Shown: one piece after another, positions 27,401 to 35,289 of the stretch | Layout: each line of letters starts with the position of its first letter | Position numbering within the stretch: the stretch's first letter is position 1 | Origin: Gemmataceae bacterium | GTDB taxonomy: Bacteria; Planctomycetota; Planctomycetia; Gemmatales; Gemmataceae | Length of the DNA stretch: 47,626 nt | NCBI GenBank assembly: GCA_019694755.1 | Contig: JAIBBI010000024.1 | Span: 1 to 47,626, forward strand | Direction of reading: 5' to 3' | Notes under the pieces: model-generated | Told to the model about the DNA's origin: nothing | What the model saw: the letters and a program-made list of their open reading frames with translations, nothing else | Databases searched by the model: none | Made by a program: the position numbers and the translations under genes

Positions 27401-29076
27401 ACGGCGACTTCGCCATAGCCTGGACAGGGTATGGCTCGTCGGACCCCGCGGGCGTGTACGTCCGCAGGTTTTTCGCCGACGGCACCTCGCCCGACGCCAA
27501 AGGCCTCAGGGCCAACAGTTACGTCACCGGCATCCAGAACAGCCCAGCCATCAGCATGGACCATGACGGCGAGTTCGTCGTCTCGTGGACCTCAGCGAGC
27601 CAGGACGGCGACGGTGCGGGCGTGTACTGGCAACGCGTCGGCTACCCGCTCCCGCCCCTGCAAACCAAGGCCCTCGAACATCCACCCGTCGACGAGGATG
27701 CGGCCGACACCACCTACGACCTCTTCCAATACTTCTCGAGTTCCACGGGCAAATCGGAGGCGATGGAGTACACGGTCTTCGCAGTTTCCAACCCCGCACT
27801 ATTTGCACCCGGCTACCCGCAGCTCAACCCGCTCACGGGCCGGCTGACGATTCGGTACGCGCCGAACAAATCGGGCAATTCGTCCGTGGATGTCCGGGTC
27901 CGCGACACGACCGAGGTGCCCACGCTCACGCGGATCAACGTCATCGTCCGTTCCGTTAACGACCGGCCGGAGTTGGCGCCGATCGGCAACTTCACAATTG
28001 CTGAAGGAGCACTTTTATCGTTCACGGCCCTGGGCAGCGATCCGAAAGACGACCCGGCCAACGTGCTCACTTATTCGCTCGATGCTGGCGCGCCGGTCGG
28101 GGCATCCATTCATCCGACCACCGGGCAATTCACCTGGACACCCTCGGACAGTTTACCCGGCCCCGCCTTGATCACGGTGCGGGTTACTGACGACGGCGGC
28201 ACGGCCAACGGAGGCGTCAACACGACCACACGCAGCTTCTCGGTGACTGTGAACAACATCGCCCCCTCGGCGGCGGGACTCAGCGGGCCGGCTTCCACGC
28301 CCGCGAACACGCCGGCACAGTTTACCCTGCTCGGCGTGAATGATGCGCCGGGGGACCTATCCACTCTGAAGTACAGCTTCGATTGGACGGCGGACGGCGT
28401 CTATGACCTGGTCGATGCCGACAACCCGACGCAATCCAACACCTACACAATCCCCGGTACTTACCTTGTCCGCGCCCGCGTCTCCGACAAAGACGGCGGA
28501 GCAGCAGAGTACACGACTAACATCACGATTACCTCTAGCGCGCCGGCAGGACCCAAGGTCCAGGGCGTCACCGTCAACGACGGGTCCGACCAGCGCTCGC
28601 GGGTCACGAGCCTCACGGTCGTATTCAACTCGGCGGTGGACTTCGCCGGCAACCCGGCCGACGCGTTTGAGCTCGCCCGCCAAGGTGGCGGCAATGTCAC
28701 CATCGCCGGCGTCGAAGTCAGCGGTGCCACCGCGAAGCTGACCTTCTCCGGCCCGACGACGCAGTTTGACTCACTGATCGACGGAAGATACACGCTGACG
28801 ATTCTCGCCGGCAACGTCTCGGCCGGCGGCACCCCGCTCGACGGCAACGGCGACGGCACAGCAGGCGACGATTACTCCCTCGTCGGCGACACCACCAACA
28901 AGCTCTTCCGCCTCTACGGCGATGCCGACGGCGACGGGCAGGTCACCTCCAGCGACTTCCTCGCCTTCCGACTCGCATTCCTGAGCCCGAGCCTGGCCTT
29001 CGACTACAACGGGAGCGGAACGGTCGACAGCAGCGACTTCCTGCAGTTCCGGTTGCGGTTTCTGCAAGTCGTTTGA
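21466..29076 (+). CDS. Giant subtilisin-family surface protein with three seven-repeat propeller blocks and a dockerin-like C-terminus
   Basis: 2536 aa from the ATG at 21466, preceded by CGGAGTCCG (the same leader as the surface protein at 38042). An N-terminal LRELEHRIAPA motif is followed by an inhibitor-like propeptide. Then comes an S8 peptidase domain with the complete triad: Asp156 (VAVLDDG), His215 (THGTQIAG), Ser394 (GTSFAAP), and an AGNNN oxyanion region. Ig-like segments follow, and three blocks of 7 repeats each (about 54 aa; EFxVNTxT..Q..P.VAMD.DGdFVVxW.S...DGSGYGIFGQRF) at 23230-24366, 24742-25890 and 26521-27657. Cadherin- and PKD-like domains come next (ITVRVTDDGGTANGG), then a C-terminal Ca-binding pair (DADGDGQVTSSDF and DYNGSGTVDSSDF). 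It is probably secreted and surface-bound. It follows the Tad locus on the same strand. Confidence 0.93.
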   Translation: MPYRTLPLRLRELEHRIAPAILSRGDRHFTDSEILVKLVSPDPLFHLTGRVVADRITDIDLSGSELLYRRESETTGVVLAKLRAGADPEAVAAQFRGRPGVEFAEVNHVALGDPREWVPNDPLYATPGQWHIGKMQVDKAWDITKGSPGVTVAVLDDGLPTSFEHKDLIDNRWTNPFEIEGDDIDNDGNGFKDDVFGWDFPSNDSNPSPVGASTHGTQIAGIIGATSNNALGVTGIAGGDGTVGGARLMSVRIVSTLLLESNVIGGITYAANSGAKIINLSWNTDSIAQSTTVQDALDFAYTDRKALMFFSAGNNNTNIAARSSLNHVIFVANTTPTDGRFDDVSYGSNYGPWVDISAPGTAIVTTSTGNSGGSKNTEDYASNTNTTTLNTGTSFAAPNAAAVAALIWSKNPTWTRDQVAAQLLGTADSIDNIGPNGVGQMGTGRVNAWRALTETLKAPTIDGIVELPDGVGFVSELKSLTIRASDRFLSSSVTSAAFELRGDGPDGVFDTADDRLVVLTPAPYRVGSNSIVFAVDGMPLDRYRFTVRSGAYGLRDPFGVSLDGDANGAAGGDWVRTFFASGSNLVTDEFPVNTYTTSDQSESSVAMDDAGNAVVVWSSFGQDGSGYGIFGQRFDDSGAPVGGEFQVNSYVNNHQRYPAVASYGLGGFLVVWDSENATIRGQRFDATGTKIGGDFAVSEYTGNHLYSAPSVTIAGDGTTTVVYQRYVSGVNTWDVFGKRYDANGVALSGQFAINGHISGSQTNPVVASDADGDFVVFWESDDPYYLQNGLFYQRYNSAGSYVSGPHQLHAAGNYNPAIARSPSGVGLVVWQNVNDGSGTGIMGRWLDSNGFPTGTSKDLNTFKTGDQASPSVAMDADGYSLVVWHSDVQDALGTRSVYGQRFDPNGNALGGEFLVNTTLAGAQSLPSVAMNQQGGTFVAWQDDQLDGNSNGVFGRRYGAGASAPVRVAQIRTAAGEWIEDGEALLLSPTALVAGFDLPVNVASATNVANWQLTRNGTVHGISGLAFAFNPATKLNEVTLTPASPLSAGDYILTAKQTIRDTIGNPIDGDGDGVPGGDFVRTFSVVTLVPLGPEFPVNATTTDHQRRPRLGVAADGTAVVSWHSASADGSSQGVVAQRLNAAGNAIGGEIPVNSYTTDAQQNLAIAVAANGDFVVTWESNGQDGSGYGVFAQRFAANGSKIGSEFAVNTETLGNQTSAEIAMDQDGDFVITWVGLDSSGYGVFAQRFASTGSKIGPEFPVNTSTIDRQDGPSIAMDSDGDFVIAWQTNQTDGGADWGIHAQRFSAVGAKVGTEFQVHTFTTDHQRFPSVAMHGDGQFVVSWRSSGQDGSGYGVFGQRFASDGTKSGAEFRVNSITTNDQSSPSMALDAGGNLLVTWVSMEQDGSGGGIYGQWFLPDGVKHGTEFRVNTFTANNQYAASVAHGADGSTLVAWESFNQDGSGYGIYAQRFGPNPAPAVVAVTPVTFFEEKIGEGNIFDIFHDPNQADDKLTYTLGIVSPPGLVDSVSVVNGNLSITPTVNAFGSGTVKIKATDSYGLWAEATVPISILPVNDRPTFTRGKDITVPVNFVEQVYTNWATAISPGASNESSQSVTFEIVGNTRPDLFTNLQLLPNGTLLVDPTDELYGAAVVQVRAKDDGGTANSGVDISLVQTFTVTIVPDFPFGFAGKEIRANFTQTGSQGDSAVALDGSGNVVVVWAGNGSGDTDGIFGQRYDRQGNKVGVEFPINTTVVGVQSNPAISASADGRFVVTWQGNGAGDSGGIFFQRFLADGAPVGGETLVNAAVTAGVQELPAIALNDAGAFIVTWNDRNGVSDAVITARTFDFATGIGGSEYAHQPTNSTVFAPARVAYIVDGSDVSNSKAVIAWQAGATGQDVRFATYGANNTGGTVIANATTAGDQFLGSVDMDADGDIVIAFSGPANSGDIYFRRFNFNGTPKDIADVPVNTTTTGTQSSPRVTIDVDGDFAIAWTGYGSSDPAGVYVRRFFADGTSPDAKGLRANSYVTGIQNSPAISMDHDGEFVVSWTSASQDGDGAGVYWQRVGYPLPPLQTKALEHPPVDEDAADTTYDLFQYFSSSTGKSEAMEYTVFAVSNPALFAPGYPQLNPLTGRLTIRYAPNKSGNSSVDVRVRDTTEVPTLTRINVIVRSVNDRPELAPIGNFTIAEGALLSFTALGSDPKDDPANVLTYSLDAGAPVGASIHPTTGQFTWTPSDSLPGPALITVRVTDDGGTANGGVNTTTRSFSVTVNNIAPSAAGLSGPASTPANTPAQFTLLGVNDAPGDLSTLKYSFDWTADGVYDLVDADNPTQSNTYTIPGTYLVRARVSDKDGGAAEYTTNITITSSAPAGPKVQGVTVNDGSDQRSRVTSLTVVFNSAVDFAGNPADAFELARQGGGNVTIAGVEVSGATAKLTFSGPTTQFDSLIDGRYTLTILAGNVSAGGTPLDGNGDGTAGDDYSLVGDTTNKLFRLYGDADGDGQVTSSDFLAFRLAFLSPSLAFDYNGSGTVDSSDFLQFRLRFLQVV
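23230..24366 (+). repeat. Propeller block 1: seven tandem ~54-residue repeats
   Basis: Seven consecutive units, each with a VVxW-type strand (for example VVVWSS, LVVWDS, TVVYQR, VVFWES, LVVWQN, LVVWHS, FVAWQD) and a GQRFD-type strand end. Units are diverged at the DNA level. Seven units of about 54 residues fit one seven-bladed beta-propeller. Confidence 0.8.
24742..25890 (+). repeat. Propeller block 2: seven tandem ~54-residue repeats
   Basis: Seven units with VVSWHS, VVTWES, VITWVG, VIAWQT, VVSWRS, LVTWVS and LVAWES. They are more alike than in block 1, with DGSGYGVFAQRF recurring. The block is preceded by an Ig-like segment ending in GDGDGVPGGDFVRTF. Confidence 0.8.
26521..27657 (+). repeat. 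Propeller block 3: seven tandem ~54-residue repeats
   Basis: Seven units with VVVWAG, VVTWQG, IVTWND, VIAWQA, VIAFSG, AIAWTG and VVSWTS. This is the most diverged block. It is separated from block 2 by cadherin-like sequence containing VNDRPTF. Confidence 0.75.
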
Positions 29077-29174
29077 TCGATATCTGAGTAAATGTGTAGT
29101 TGCGGCGAACGAGGGAGAATGAGCCGGTTTGTAATCCCTCGCCGCCGCGTGTCACGTCCCGAAAGTGGCGTGAC
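29077..29174. other. Convergent intergenic spacer with imperfect hairpins
   Basis: The spacer between the 3' ends of the subtilase and RTX genes contains an imperfect GCGGCG...CCGCCGC pairing (about 29103-29150) and a short GTCACG/CGTGAC pair (29151-29174). Either could serve as a bidirectional terminator, but neither has a T-run. Confidence 0.35.
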
Positions 29175-29849
29175 CTAGTAGTTCACGAGGAACTCAACGA
29201 AGTACTTCTTGTCGTGAGCCGTGGAGAAAAAGGCCAACGAGTCAGACCCTTTGCCGCCGTCGATCGTGTCGTTGCCGGTGCCACCGTTGAGGTAGTCGTT
29301 GCCGTCGCCGCCGTAGAGTTTGTCTTGGCCTCCGTCACCATAGAGCTTGTCGTTTCCTCCGTTGCCGTCGATGGTGTCGTTGCCCTCACCACCGAACAGA
29401 AGGTCGGCATACCCGCTGCCGTTGATGACGTCGTGCCCGCCGTTGCCGTAGATCTTGATCTTGTTGTCGAGGTTGGCCAAACCCGGCGTTCGCGTCAGGA
29501 GCGTGACGCCCAGGTTGTTGTTACTGGCGGACCCTTGAATCGTGACTGATTTGAGGTTCTGGGTCCGGATGAGCTGACCGTTGCTGCGCGTGAGGGGACT
29601 GTTGTTGATCGTGATCGGGTTGTTGGGCCCGTTCGGGTTGGCGAATACGGCCACGTTAGCGCCGGACAGTTCTCCGACCTTGGCGGCCCGGTCCTCGACC
29701 TTGATGGACAGGTGGCCGGAGTTGGCGTCGAATGACCACATCACGGCCGGGGTCTCACGGGCCTCGAGCCGGACCAGACCCAGGCTGGCCTTGTTGCGTC
29801 GGCGGTTGGGCCGCAGACGCACGATTCCTTTGACGAGTTTTTCGAACAT
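29175..29849 (-). CDS. Small RTX (hemolysin-type calcium-binding repeat) protein
   Basis: 224 aa. Arg/Lys-rich N-terminus with [11 protein letters not shown] at about 25-35, the same LExRxxPA-type motif as in the two large surface proteins. The middle (about 40-140) has beta-rich repeats. Residues about 145-205 hold five to six RTX nonapeptides ([40 protein letters not shown]), which form a Ca-loaded parallel beta-roll. The C-terminal [18 protein letters not shown] may be the capping or export tail seen after RTX repeats. No type I secretion genes are nearby. A variant of the conserved promoter-like motif lies 84 bases upstream. It is probably exported; the ligand is unknown. Confidence 0.88.
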   Translation of the reverse strand: MFEKLVKGIVRLRPNRRRNKASLGLVRLEARETPAVMWSFDANSGHLSIKVEDRAAKVGELSGANVAVFANPNGPNNPITINNSPLTRSNGQLIRTQNLKSVTIQGSASNNNLGVTLLTRTPGLANLDNKIKIYGNGGHDVINGSGYADLLFGGEGNDTIDGNGGNDKLYGDGGQDKLYGGDGNDYLNGGTGNDTIDGGKGSDSLAFFSTAHDKKYFVEFLVNY

Positions 29850-29933
29850 GACTCCACTCCTGAACGCGCGGAACGCGCCCGACTGCCTCCGGACCGCCCG
29901 GAGGATTACGTCGGCATTCGCGTCGCTACTGTT

Positions 29934-29961
29934 CCAAGCGGGATTCGACTCGCTTTCGGAC
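29934..29961 (-). promoter_or_regulatory. Variant of the promoter-like motif, GTCCGAAA-N13-CGCTTGG
   Basis: On the minus strand GTCCGAAA (29961-29954) is followed after 13 bases by CGCTTGG (29940-29934), 84 bases before the RTX start. The upstream box and spacing match the strong copies; the downstream box keeps only GCT of GGCTG in register. Confidence 0.5.
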
Positions 29962-30080
29962 AGGCGCGACGCAGGGTTTTAGAGATGACGCGGTTGTGCA
30001 TCGGTCGGGTCGGCTGCCGGGCGATAAGGGGTTGGTAGACTACTGGTAGCAATTTCACGCATGAACTGAGCGACCGCCCC

Positions 30081-33000
30081 ATGACCGAGCATCAGGATTC
30101 CCTGGAAGTTCTTGCCGAAGATTTTCTTGCCCGGATCCGGGCAGGCGAGTCGGTGTCGATCGAGCAGTATGCACTCGCCAACCCGGCGCGGGCCGATGAG
30201 ATCCGCAAGCAGTTCGCCGCTTTGCTGAAGATGGAGGGGTTGCGGGTCGCGGAGCCACCGGTGCCACTGCCGATTCCGGAGCGACTTGGAGAGTACCGCA
30301 TCCTCCGGGAGATCGGCCGGGGCGGCATGGGCGTGGTGTACGAGGCCGTGCAGGAGACGCTCGTCCGGCACTTCGCGCTGAAGGTGCTGCCGCCGGAAAT
30401 GGCCCCTGATGCCCAGCGACTCGAGCGGTTCCGACGGGAGGCGCGGGCGGCCGCACGGCTCCACCACACCAACATCATTCCGGTGTTCGGCGTTGGCTCG
30501 GACGGCGGTCTTCACTACTTCGCCATGCAGTTCATCCGGGGCGAACCGCTCGACCGAATCATCCGGGAATTGAAACGCATTCGGACCGGAGAGCCGGTCG
30601 CGCCGGACCACATTGCCAGCCTCGTCGCCCAGCAACTGGTCACTTCGTCGGTTCGTACCGGGCTGCCAGATCAAGCGACTTCTGATGCCCGCCCTGCGGA
30701 GAGGGATTCACCGAGCGCGACATCCGGCTTTCTGCGAACGGGCGAAGCCCACTATTATCGGCAGGTGGCCCAGATCGGCCGGCAGGTCGCCGACGCGCTG
30801 GCTTACGCACACGACCAGGGAGTTCTGCACCGCGACATCAAGCCCTCGAACGTGGTACTCGACCTGCAGGGGATTGCCTGGGTTGCCGACTTCGGCTTGG
30901 CCCGGACCGACGACGATGCAATTCTCTCCGTGTCGGGAGGCTTTCTGGGGACCTATCGCTATGCTCCGCCCGAGCGGCTCGACGGCGTAAGTGATGCGAA
31001 AGGTGACGTGTATTCGCTGGGGGTAACGCTCTATGAGTTGCTTACAACCGAGCCGGCTTTCGCAGCCCGGGACACGCCGCAACTGGTCGATCAACTCCGG
31101 AACAGCAGCGTGCCGGCCGCCCGCACAGTGGACCGAAGGATCCCGCCCGACCTCGACACAATTGTTCGAAAGGCGACCGCCCGCGAGCCGCGCGATCGGT
31201 ACGCCACCGCTCGCGAAATGGCCGACGACCTCGAGCGGTTTCTGAGTGGGGAGCCGATCCTCGCCCGGCGGCAAAACGCATTCGAGCTGGCGTGGAGTTG
31301 GGCCAAACGCCGGCCGGCGGCGGCGGTGTTGGGTCTGGTTCTCGGGCTGCTTCCCTTCGTTGCCCTTCTGGCGACACTCAGCGTCAACGCCCGGCTCAAC
31401 GAAAAACAGGGCAAGATCGATGTGGCGAACCAGGAGTTAACCGTCGCATCGAACAAGCTTATCGAAGTTCAACGCGAGTTAGACAACCGTGGACGCCAGA
31501 TCACCGTAGCGGAACAAAGGATTGGACAGCTTTCGACCGAGACAACAAAGGCCAACGAAGAGGCCGTGACGAATCGCTCCAAGTCACAATTTGTCCTTGC
31601 CAACGCCTACTGGCAGGATGGCCGAGTTGTCGATGCCCGGGATCAACTGAGTCGGATTCCAACAAGACACCGACATTGGGAGTGGCACTATTGTAACCGG
31701 CTTTTCGACGGAGGATACGCTACCCTTCGCGGACATTCCGCAGCAGCAATTTGCGTGGCATTCCATCCGGATGGCACGCGGCTTGCGACCGGCTCACTCG
31801 ACGGTACGGTCAGGATCTGGGACGCGAGGACCGGCGCGGAGTTGTTAACTCTACAGGACCCGCTTGTCGAGTACTTCACATGTCTTGCGTTCAGTCCGGA
31901 CGGCACGCGGCTCGCCACTGGCTCAAACGACAGCATGGTCAGAGTCTGGGATGCCCGATCCGGCGAAGTGGTTCTTGCATTCCTCGGCCATAGAGCCAGC
32001 GTCACCAGTGTGGCATTCAGCCCCGACGGCACAACATTGGCAACGGGTTCCGAAGATCGGACTGCCAGGCTTTGGGATCTCAGATCCGGCAAGGAGCGTT
32101 ACTGCCTCCGCGGACACTCCGAACGTGTCAGCAGCATTGCATTCAGCCCCGACGGTTCACTATTGGCGACAGCCTCATTCGACAAAACTACCGTGGTCTG
32201 GAGCCTGCGGACCGGTACCAAACAGTTCGGCATTCGCGGACATGCTGATCGGGTCAACAGTGTGGCTTATAGCCCCGATGGTACGCGACTGGCCACAAGC
32301 TCGAATGACCAGACGGTCAAGGTCTGGGATTCCGGGAACGGCACTGGCTTGCTCACGCTCCGTGGACATGCCGATTCCGTATTCAGCGTGGCATTCAGTC
32401 CGGACGGGACCCGGTTGGCGTCGGGTTCGTTCGACAGGATGGCAAAGCTTTGGGACACGGGGACAGGTGAAGCGGTTTTGACCTTCCGCGGACATTCTGA
32501 CGCAGTCTTCGGCCTATCGTTTAGCCCAGATGGGAATCGGTTGGCCACAGTCTCGCTCGACCGTACCGCAAAATTCTGGGACCTCCGGGCGGGCACCGAG
32601 CAAGGTACACTCCGCGGACATGCGGATCGAATCTCCAGCGTGGCGAACAGCCCCGATGGTACGCGAGTGGTCAGTGGTTCAGACGACCAAACGGTCAAGA
32701 TCTGGAACGTGCGGACCCAAACTGAACTCTTCTCCATTCGCGGACATACCGGTAACGTCAACAGCGTGGCTTACAGTCCTGACGGGAAACATCTGGCCTC
32801 GGCCTCTGATGATGGGACGGCAAGACTCTGGGATAATCTGACCGGCTCGGAGCAGACCTCCTTCCGTGGACACACTGGTGGCATCAACTGTGTCGCTTTC
32901 GGTCCAGATGGCCTGTCACTCGCCACGGCATCGGCCGACAGAACGGTCAAGATCTGGGACACCCGGACTGCTACAGAACGGCAGACCCTCCGCGGACATT

Positions 33001-34043
33001 CGGATGTCGCATATTGTGTCGCTTACAGCCCCGACGGTCTTTCACTCGCCACGGCATCAGCCGACAATACGGTCAAAATCTGGGACACGCGATCCGGGAA
33101 AGAAAAGCTGACTCTCCGTGGACACATTGATGGTGTTACTAGCGTGGCGTACCATCCGGCCGGTACTCAACTTGCCACGGGCTCACTCGACAGCACAGCG
33201 AAGCTCTGGGATGCGCAGTCCGGCGCGGAACTCAAGACTCTTCTCGGACACACCGATCGAATCACTTCCGTAGCGTTTAGTCCCGACGGCACCCGGCTCG
33301 CTACAGCTTCATTGGACAAGACGGCAAAGCTCTGGGATCCGAAGACTGGCACGGAATGGCTCACTTTTCGCGGCCATGCTGACATGGTGTTTCAGGCGAT
33401 CTTCAGTCCGGACGGCACGCGTCTTATCACTGGAGCACTCGATCGAGCTGTTAAGTTCTGGGACGCCCGGGTCGGTCAGGAACTGATCACTTTTCGTGGA
33501 CATTCCGACATCGTCCTGTGCGCAGCGTTCAGTAGTAATCACTCTCAACTCGCTACATGCTCGAACGACGGGTTGGTCAAACTCTGGGACGCTCGGACAG
33601 GCGCGGAACTTTTCACTCTTCGCGGCAATTCGGAGCGAGTGGTTGCTGTGGCATACAGCCCCGATGGCAGACTCGTTGCGGGTCGGACAAAGGCCGGTGA
33701 GGTTCTGGTGTGGAACGCCCAATCGGGGCAACTCGTGCCTTTCCAAGCTCCGCCGGCCTGGTTGAAGCCAGGGCATCGGAATAATCCGCCGGCAGGTACA
33801 TTTGTGGAATTCACATCGACCGGGACGTTTTTCCTCGTCCGGCCCACCCCCCTCGACGAGTGGGAACTCGGGCTGCGAGAGGCCAAGGCCCGGCCGGACC
33901 CGTGGTGGCATCTCGATCAGTTCAAGGCGGCCGCGGAACGGAACGACACCTTTGCAGCGAGGTTTCACTATCGGCATCTTGTGACGAGTGTCGGCATGGG
34001 ATTCGCACCGGCTGGGCCAATCGGCCTGCCGCTGATTCCCTGA
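30081..34043 (+). CDS. Ser/Thr protein kinase with transmembrane helix and C-terminal WD40 repeats
   Basis: 1320 aa. A short N-terminal helical region precedes the kinase domain (about 71-395): GRGGMG loop, FALK lysine, HRDIKPSN with Asp252, DFGLA (270), and APPE. A 60-70 residue insert before the HRD helix is rich in Ser/Pro/Arg (about 165-230). A transmembrane helix (about 412-436, AAAVLGLVLGLLPFVALLATL) is followed by a coiled-coil (about 440-500, ISTETT/ANEEA region). Then come sixteen WD40 repeats (RGH..V.SVAFSPDGTRLATGS.D.T.KLWD) and an approximately 120-residue tail. The catalytic residues are intact. A cytoplasmic kinase with an extracytoplasmic propeller sensor is a common planctomycete arrangement. 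The sensed ligand is unknown. Confidence 0.95.
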   Translation: MTEHQDSLEVLAEDFLARIRAGESVSIEQYALANPARADEIRKQFAALLKMEGLRVAEPPVPLPIPERLGEYRILREIGRGGMGVVYEAVQETLVRHFALKVLPPEMAPDAQRLERFRREARAAARLHHTNIIPVFGVGSDGGLHYFAMQFIRGEPLDRIIRELKRIRTGEPVAPDHIASLVAQQLVTSSVRTGLPDQATSDARPAERDSPSATSGFLRTGEAHYYRQVAQIGRQVADALAYAHDQGVLHRDIKPSNVVLDLQGIAWVADFGLARTDDDAILSVSGGFLGTYRYAPPERLDGVSDAKGDVYSLGVTLYELLTTEPAFAARDTPQLVDQLRNSSVPAARTVDRRIPPDLDTIVRKATAREPRDRYATAREMADDLERFLSGEPILARRQNAFELAWSWAKRRPAAAVLGLVLGLLPFVALLATLSVNARLNEKQGKIDVANQELTVASNKLIEVQRELDNRGRQITVAEQRIGQLSTETTKANEEAVTNRSKSQFVLANAYWQDGRVVDARDQLSRIPTRHRHWEWHYCNRLFDGGYATLRGHSAAAICVAFHPDGTRLATGSLDGTVRIWDARTGAELLTLQDPLVEYFTCLAFSPDGTRLATGSNDSMVRVWDARSGEVVLAFLGHRASVTSVAFSPDGTTLATGSEDRTARLWDLRSGKERYCLRGHSERVSSIAFSPDGSLLATASFDKTTVVWSLRTGTKQFGIRGHADRVNSVAYSPDGTRLATSSNDQTVKVWDSGNGTGLLTLRGHADSVFSVAFSPDGTRLASGSFDRMAKLWDTGTGEAVLTFRGHSDAVFGLSFSPDGNRLATVSLDRTAKFWDLRAGTEQGTLRGHADRISSVANSPDGTRVVSGSDDQTVKIWNVRTQTELFSIRGHTGNVNSVAYSPDGKHLASASDDGTARLWDNLTGSEQTSFRGHTGGINCVAFGPDGLSLATASADRTVKIWDTRTATERQTLRGHSDVAYCVAYSPDGLSLATASADNTVKIWDTRSGKEKLTLRGHIDGVTSVAYHPAGTQLATGSLDSTAKLWDAQSGAELKTLLGHTDRITSVAFSPDGTRLATASLDKTAKLWDPKTGTEWLTFRGHADMVFQAIFSPDGTRLITGALDRAVKFWDARVGQELITFRGHSDIVLCAAFSSNHSQLATCSNDGLVKLWDARTGAELFTLRGNSERVVAVAYSPDGRLVAGRTKAGEVLVWNAQSGQLVPFQAPPAWLKPGHRNNPPAGTFVEFTSTGTFFLVRPTPLDEWELGLREAKARPDPWWHLDQFKAAAERNDTFAARFHYRHLVTSVGMGFAPAGPIGLPLIP
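31720..33726 (+). repeat. Sixteen tandem WD40-coding repeats
   Basis: Sixteen units of about 42 codons, many near-identical in GGACAT...GTGGC and CCCGACGGCAC stretches. Sixteen fits two eight-bladed propellers, or two seven-bladed propellers with two extra units. The second unit lacks the RGH start and unit 16 has RGN. Confidence 0.85.
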
Positions 34044-34135
34044 GTTGAAGCTTCCATCGTCCGTCTTGCGATCACCGGCCGGCCTCTCACATCTCGACCG
34101 GCCCGGTACTTCTTGAGGAAAAACGTGCATTCAGT

Positions 34136-34163
34136 GTCCGCCGCAGTATCGATTGCGGCTATT
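34136..34163 (+). promoter_or_regulatory. Weak variant of the promoter-like motif, GTCCGCCG-N13-GGCTATT
   Basis: GTCCGCCG (34136-34143) and GGCTATT (34157-34163) with the exact 13-base spacer, 76 bases before the small gene at 34240. The upstream box keeps only GTCCG. Confidence 0.35.
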
Positions 34164-34239
34164 ACCTGTATCGCCGGACGACTTGCCGAGGGCAGGGCGG
34201 GCCGACGAGACTCGGGGTCATGTCTGGAGGAATCATGCC

Positions 34240-34428
34240 ATGAGCATGGCACTTCTCAACCGGAGGGTGGCGTCCGCCAGGATCACTGCGTCGTCGTTCG
34301 GGACGGCCGGGTCGGCCCCCGCTGCGACGACGGCCTCGAACCAACAACCGTGTGATGCCGCGGCCCGACCGCTGTGGCACCGACTCGTCGTGGCGATCCT
34401 CGACGGGTTTCGCGTCCCCACCGCTTGA
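34240..34428 (+). CDS. Small hypothetical protein, 62 aa
   Basis: The ATG at 34240 follows TGGAGGAATC. The protein is Ala/Ser/Thr-rich in its first half and ends in a short hydrophobic/aromatic patch (PLWHRLVVAILDGFRVPTA). No family is recognised. It lies 36 bases upstream of the PDZ gene and probably shares its transcript. Confidence 0.5.
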   Translation: MSMALLNRRVASARITASSFGTAGSAPAATTASNQQPCDAAARPLWHRLVVAILDGFRVPTA

Positions 34429-34464
34429 ATACTTGTCCCGGCCCGGCCGGGAAGGAAGGTCACC

Positions 34465-34827
34465 GTGTTGAACACCACTCGTATCCGCGGTTTGTCCGCC
34501 AATTGGGGCACCGACGGCCTGGAAATCCGCAAGGTCTCGCCCGGAAGTGCGGGCGAGGCGGCAGGCATCGAAGCAGGCGACTGCATCGTCGATCTGTTCG
34601 GAATGCCGTTCAACACCGCGCTGCGGGACGAGCTGATCGATCGGCTCGAAGGCCGGGTGCGCGTGGGTATCCGCGACGGGCGAACGCGGTGCGTGACCCA
34701 CCGGTGGATCGACCTGGGAACGGCCGGCGATGAACTGCTCGCCGAGCCGATTGTCGACACTTGTCCGGTCGATGTTCCGCGAGTGCGGTCCGAATCTGCG
34801 ATCGAGCCCGGTTACGCCTGGTGTTGA
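34465..34827 (+). CDS. Small PDZ-domain protein
   Basis: 120 aa from a GTG at 34465; GGAAGGAAGG precedes it. Residues about 14-75 have the PDZ pattern: LEIRKVSPGSAGEAAGIEAGD, then a hydrophobic strand CIVDLFGMPF and VRVGIRDG. No signal peptide is visible, so it is probably cytoplasmic. PDZ domains bind C-terminal peptides; it may tether a partner. A 19-bp perfect terminator hairpin lies 178 bases downstream. Confidence 0.75.
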   Translation: MLNTTRIRGLSANWGTDGLEIRKVSPGSAGEAAGIEAGDCIVDLFGMPFNTALRDELIDRLEGRVRVGIRDGRTRCVTHRWIDLGTAGDELLAEPIVDTCPVDVPRVRSESAIEPGYAWC

Positions 34828-35005
34828 CGCGCCCTCGTTCGTTGTGCCACGAAGTGGCGCACTGCAACGACCATGGGTCTATTTGCTCAGGCCCTTCTCG
34901 ATTCCAGGACTCGTTCGGGACAACTCTCCGGTTCTTTCTGCGATCAGAATGTTTGTGGCGAGAACGCTTACTTATCAAACAGACCCTCCGGGGTTAACCC
35001 GCCAT

Positions 35006-35056
35006 CGAACGCCGCCAGGATGAGCCGAGTCTCATCCTGGCGGCGTTCGTGTTTTT
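35006..35056 (+). terminator. Strong intrinsic terminator after the PDZ gene
   Basis: A perfect 19-bp inverted repeat (35006-35024 with 35031-35049, 6-base loop CCGAGT) is followed by TGTTTTTGG. It lies 178 bases downstream of the PDZ stop. The 34828-35005 interval contains no convincing gene and would be a long 3' untranslated region or a separate small RNA. Confidence 0.85.
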
Positions 35057-35289
35057 GGCGACAGGCGTCACTGCTGGTAGTTTTCCGACCGAGCGAACTC
35101 CGCACCGACCACGACAAAGAACAGTAACCCGGGGTTCGCAGCCCGCGGCTACCGACTCCCGGCTCAGATCTCGACGAGCTCAAAGACCGCCGACTCGTCG
35201 CTGGGCATGAGTGGGTTTTGCGGTGAAGCTGCAGGGTTCTGCCAGTGCCCGGGCCTGCGTGCTTCAAACATATCAATCCGGTTCGAACC

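Noticed and set aside
31720-33726. Regular repeats that could suggest a CRISPR array
   Set aside because: The repeat unit is about 126 bases and coding throughout; it translates to WD40 units in one frame.
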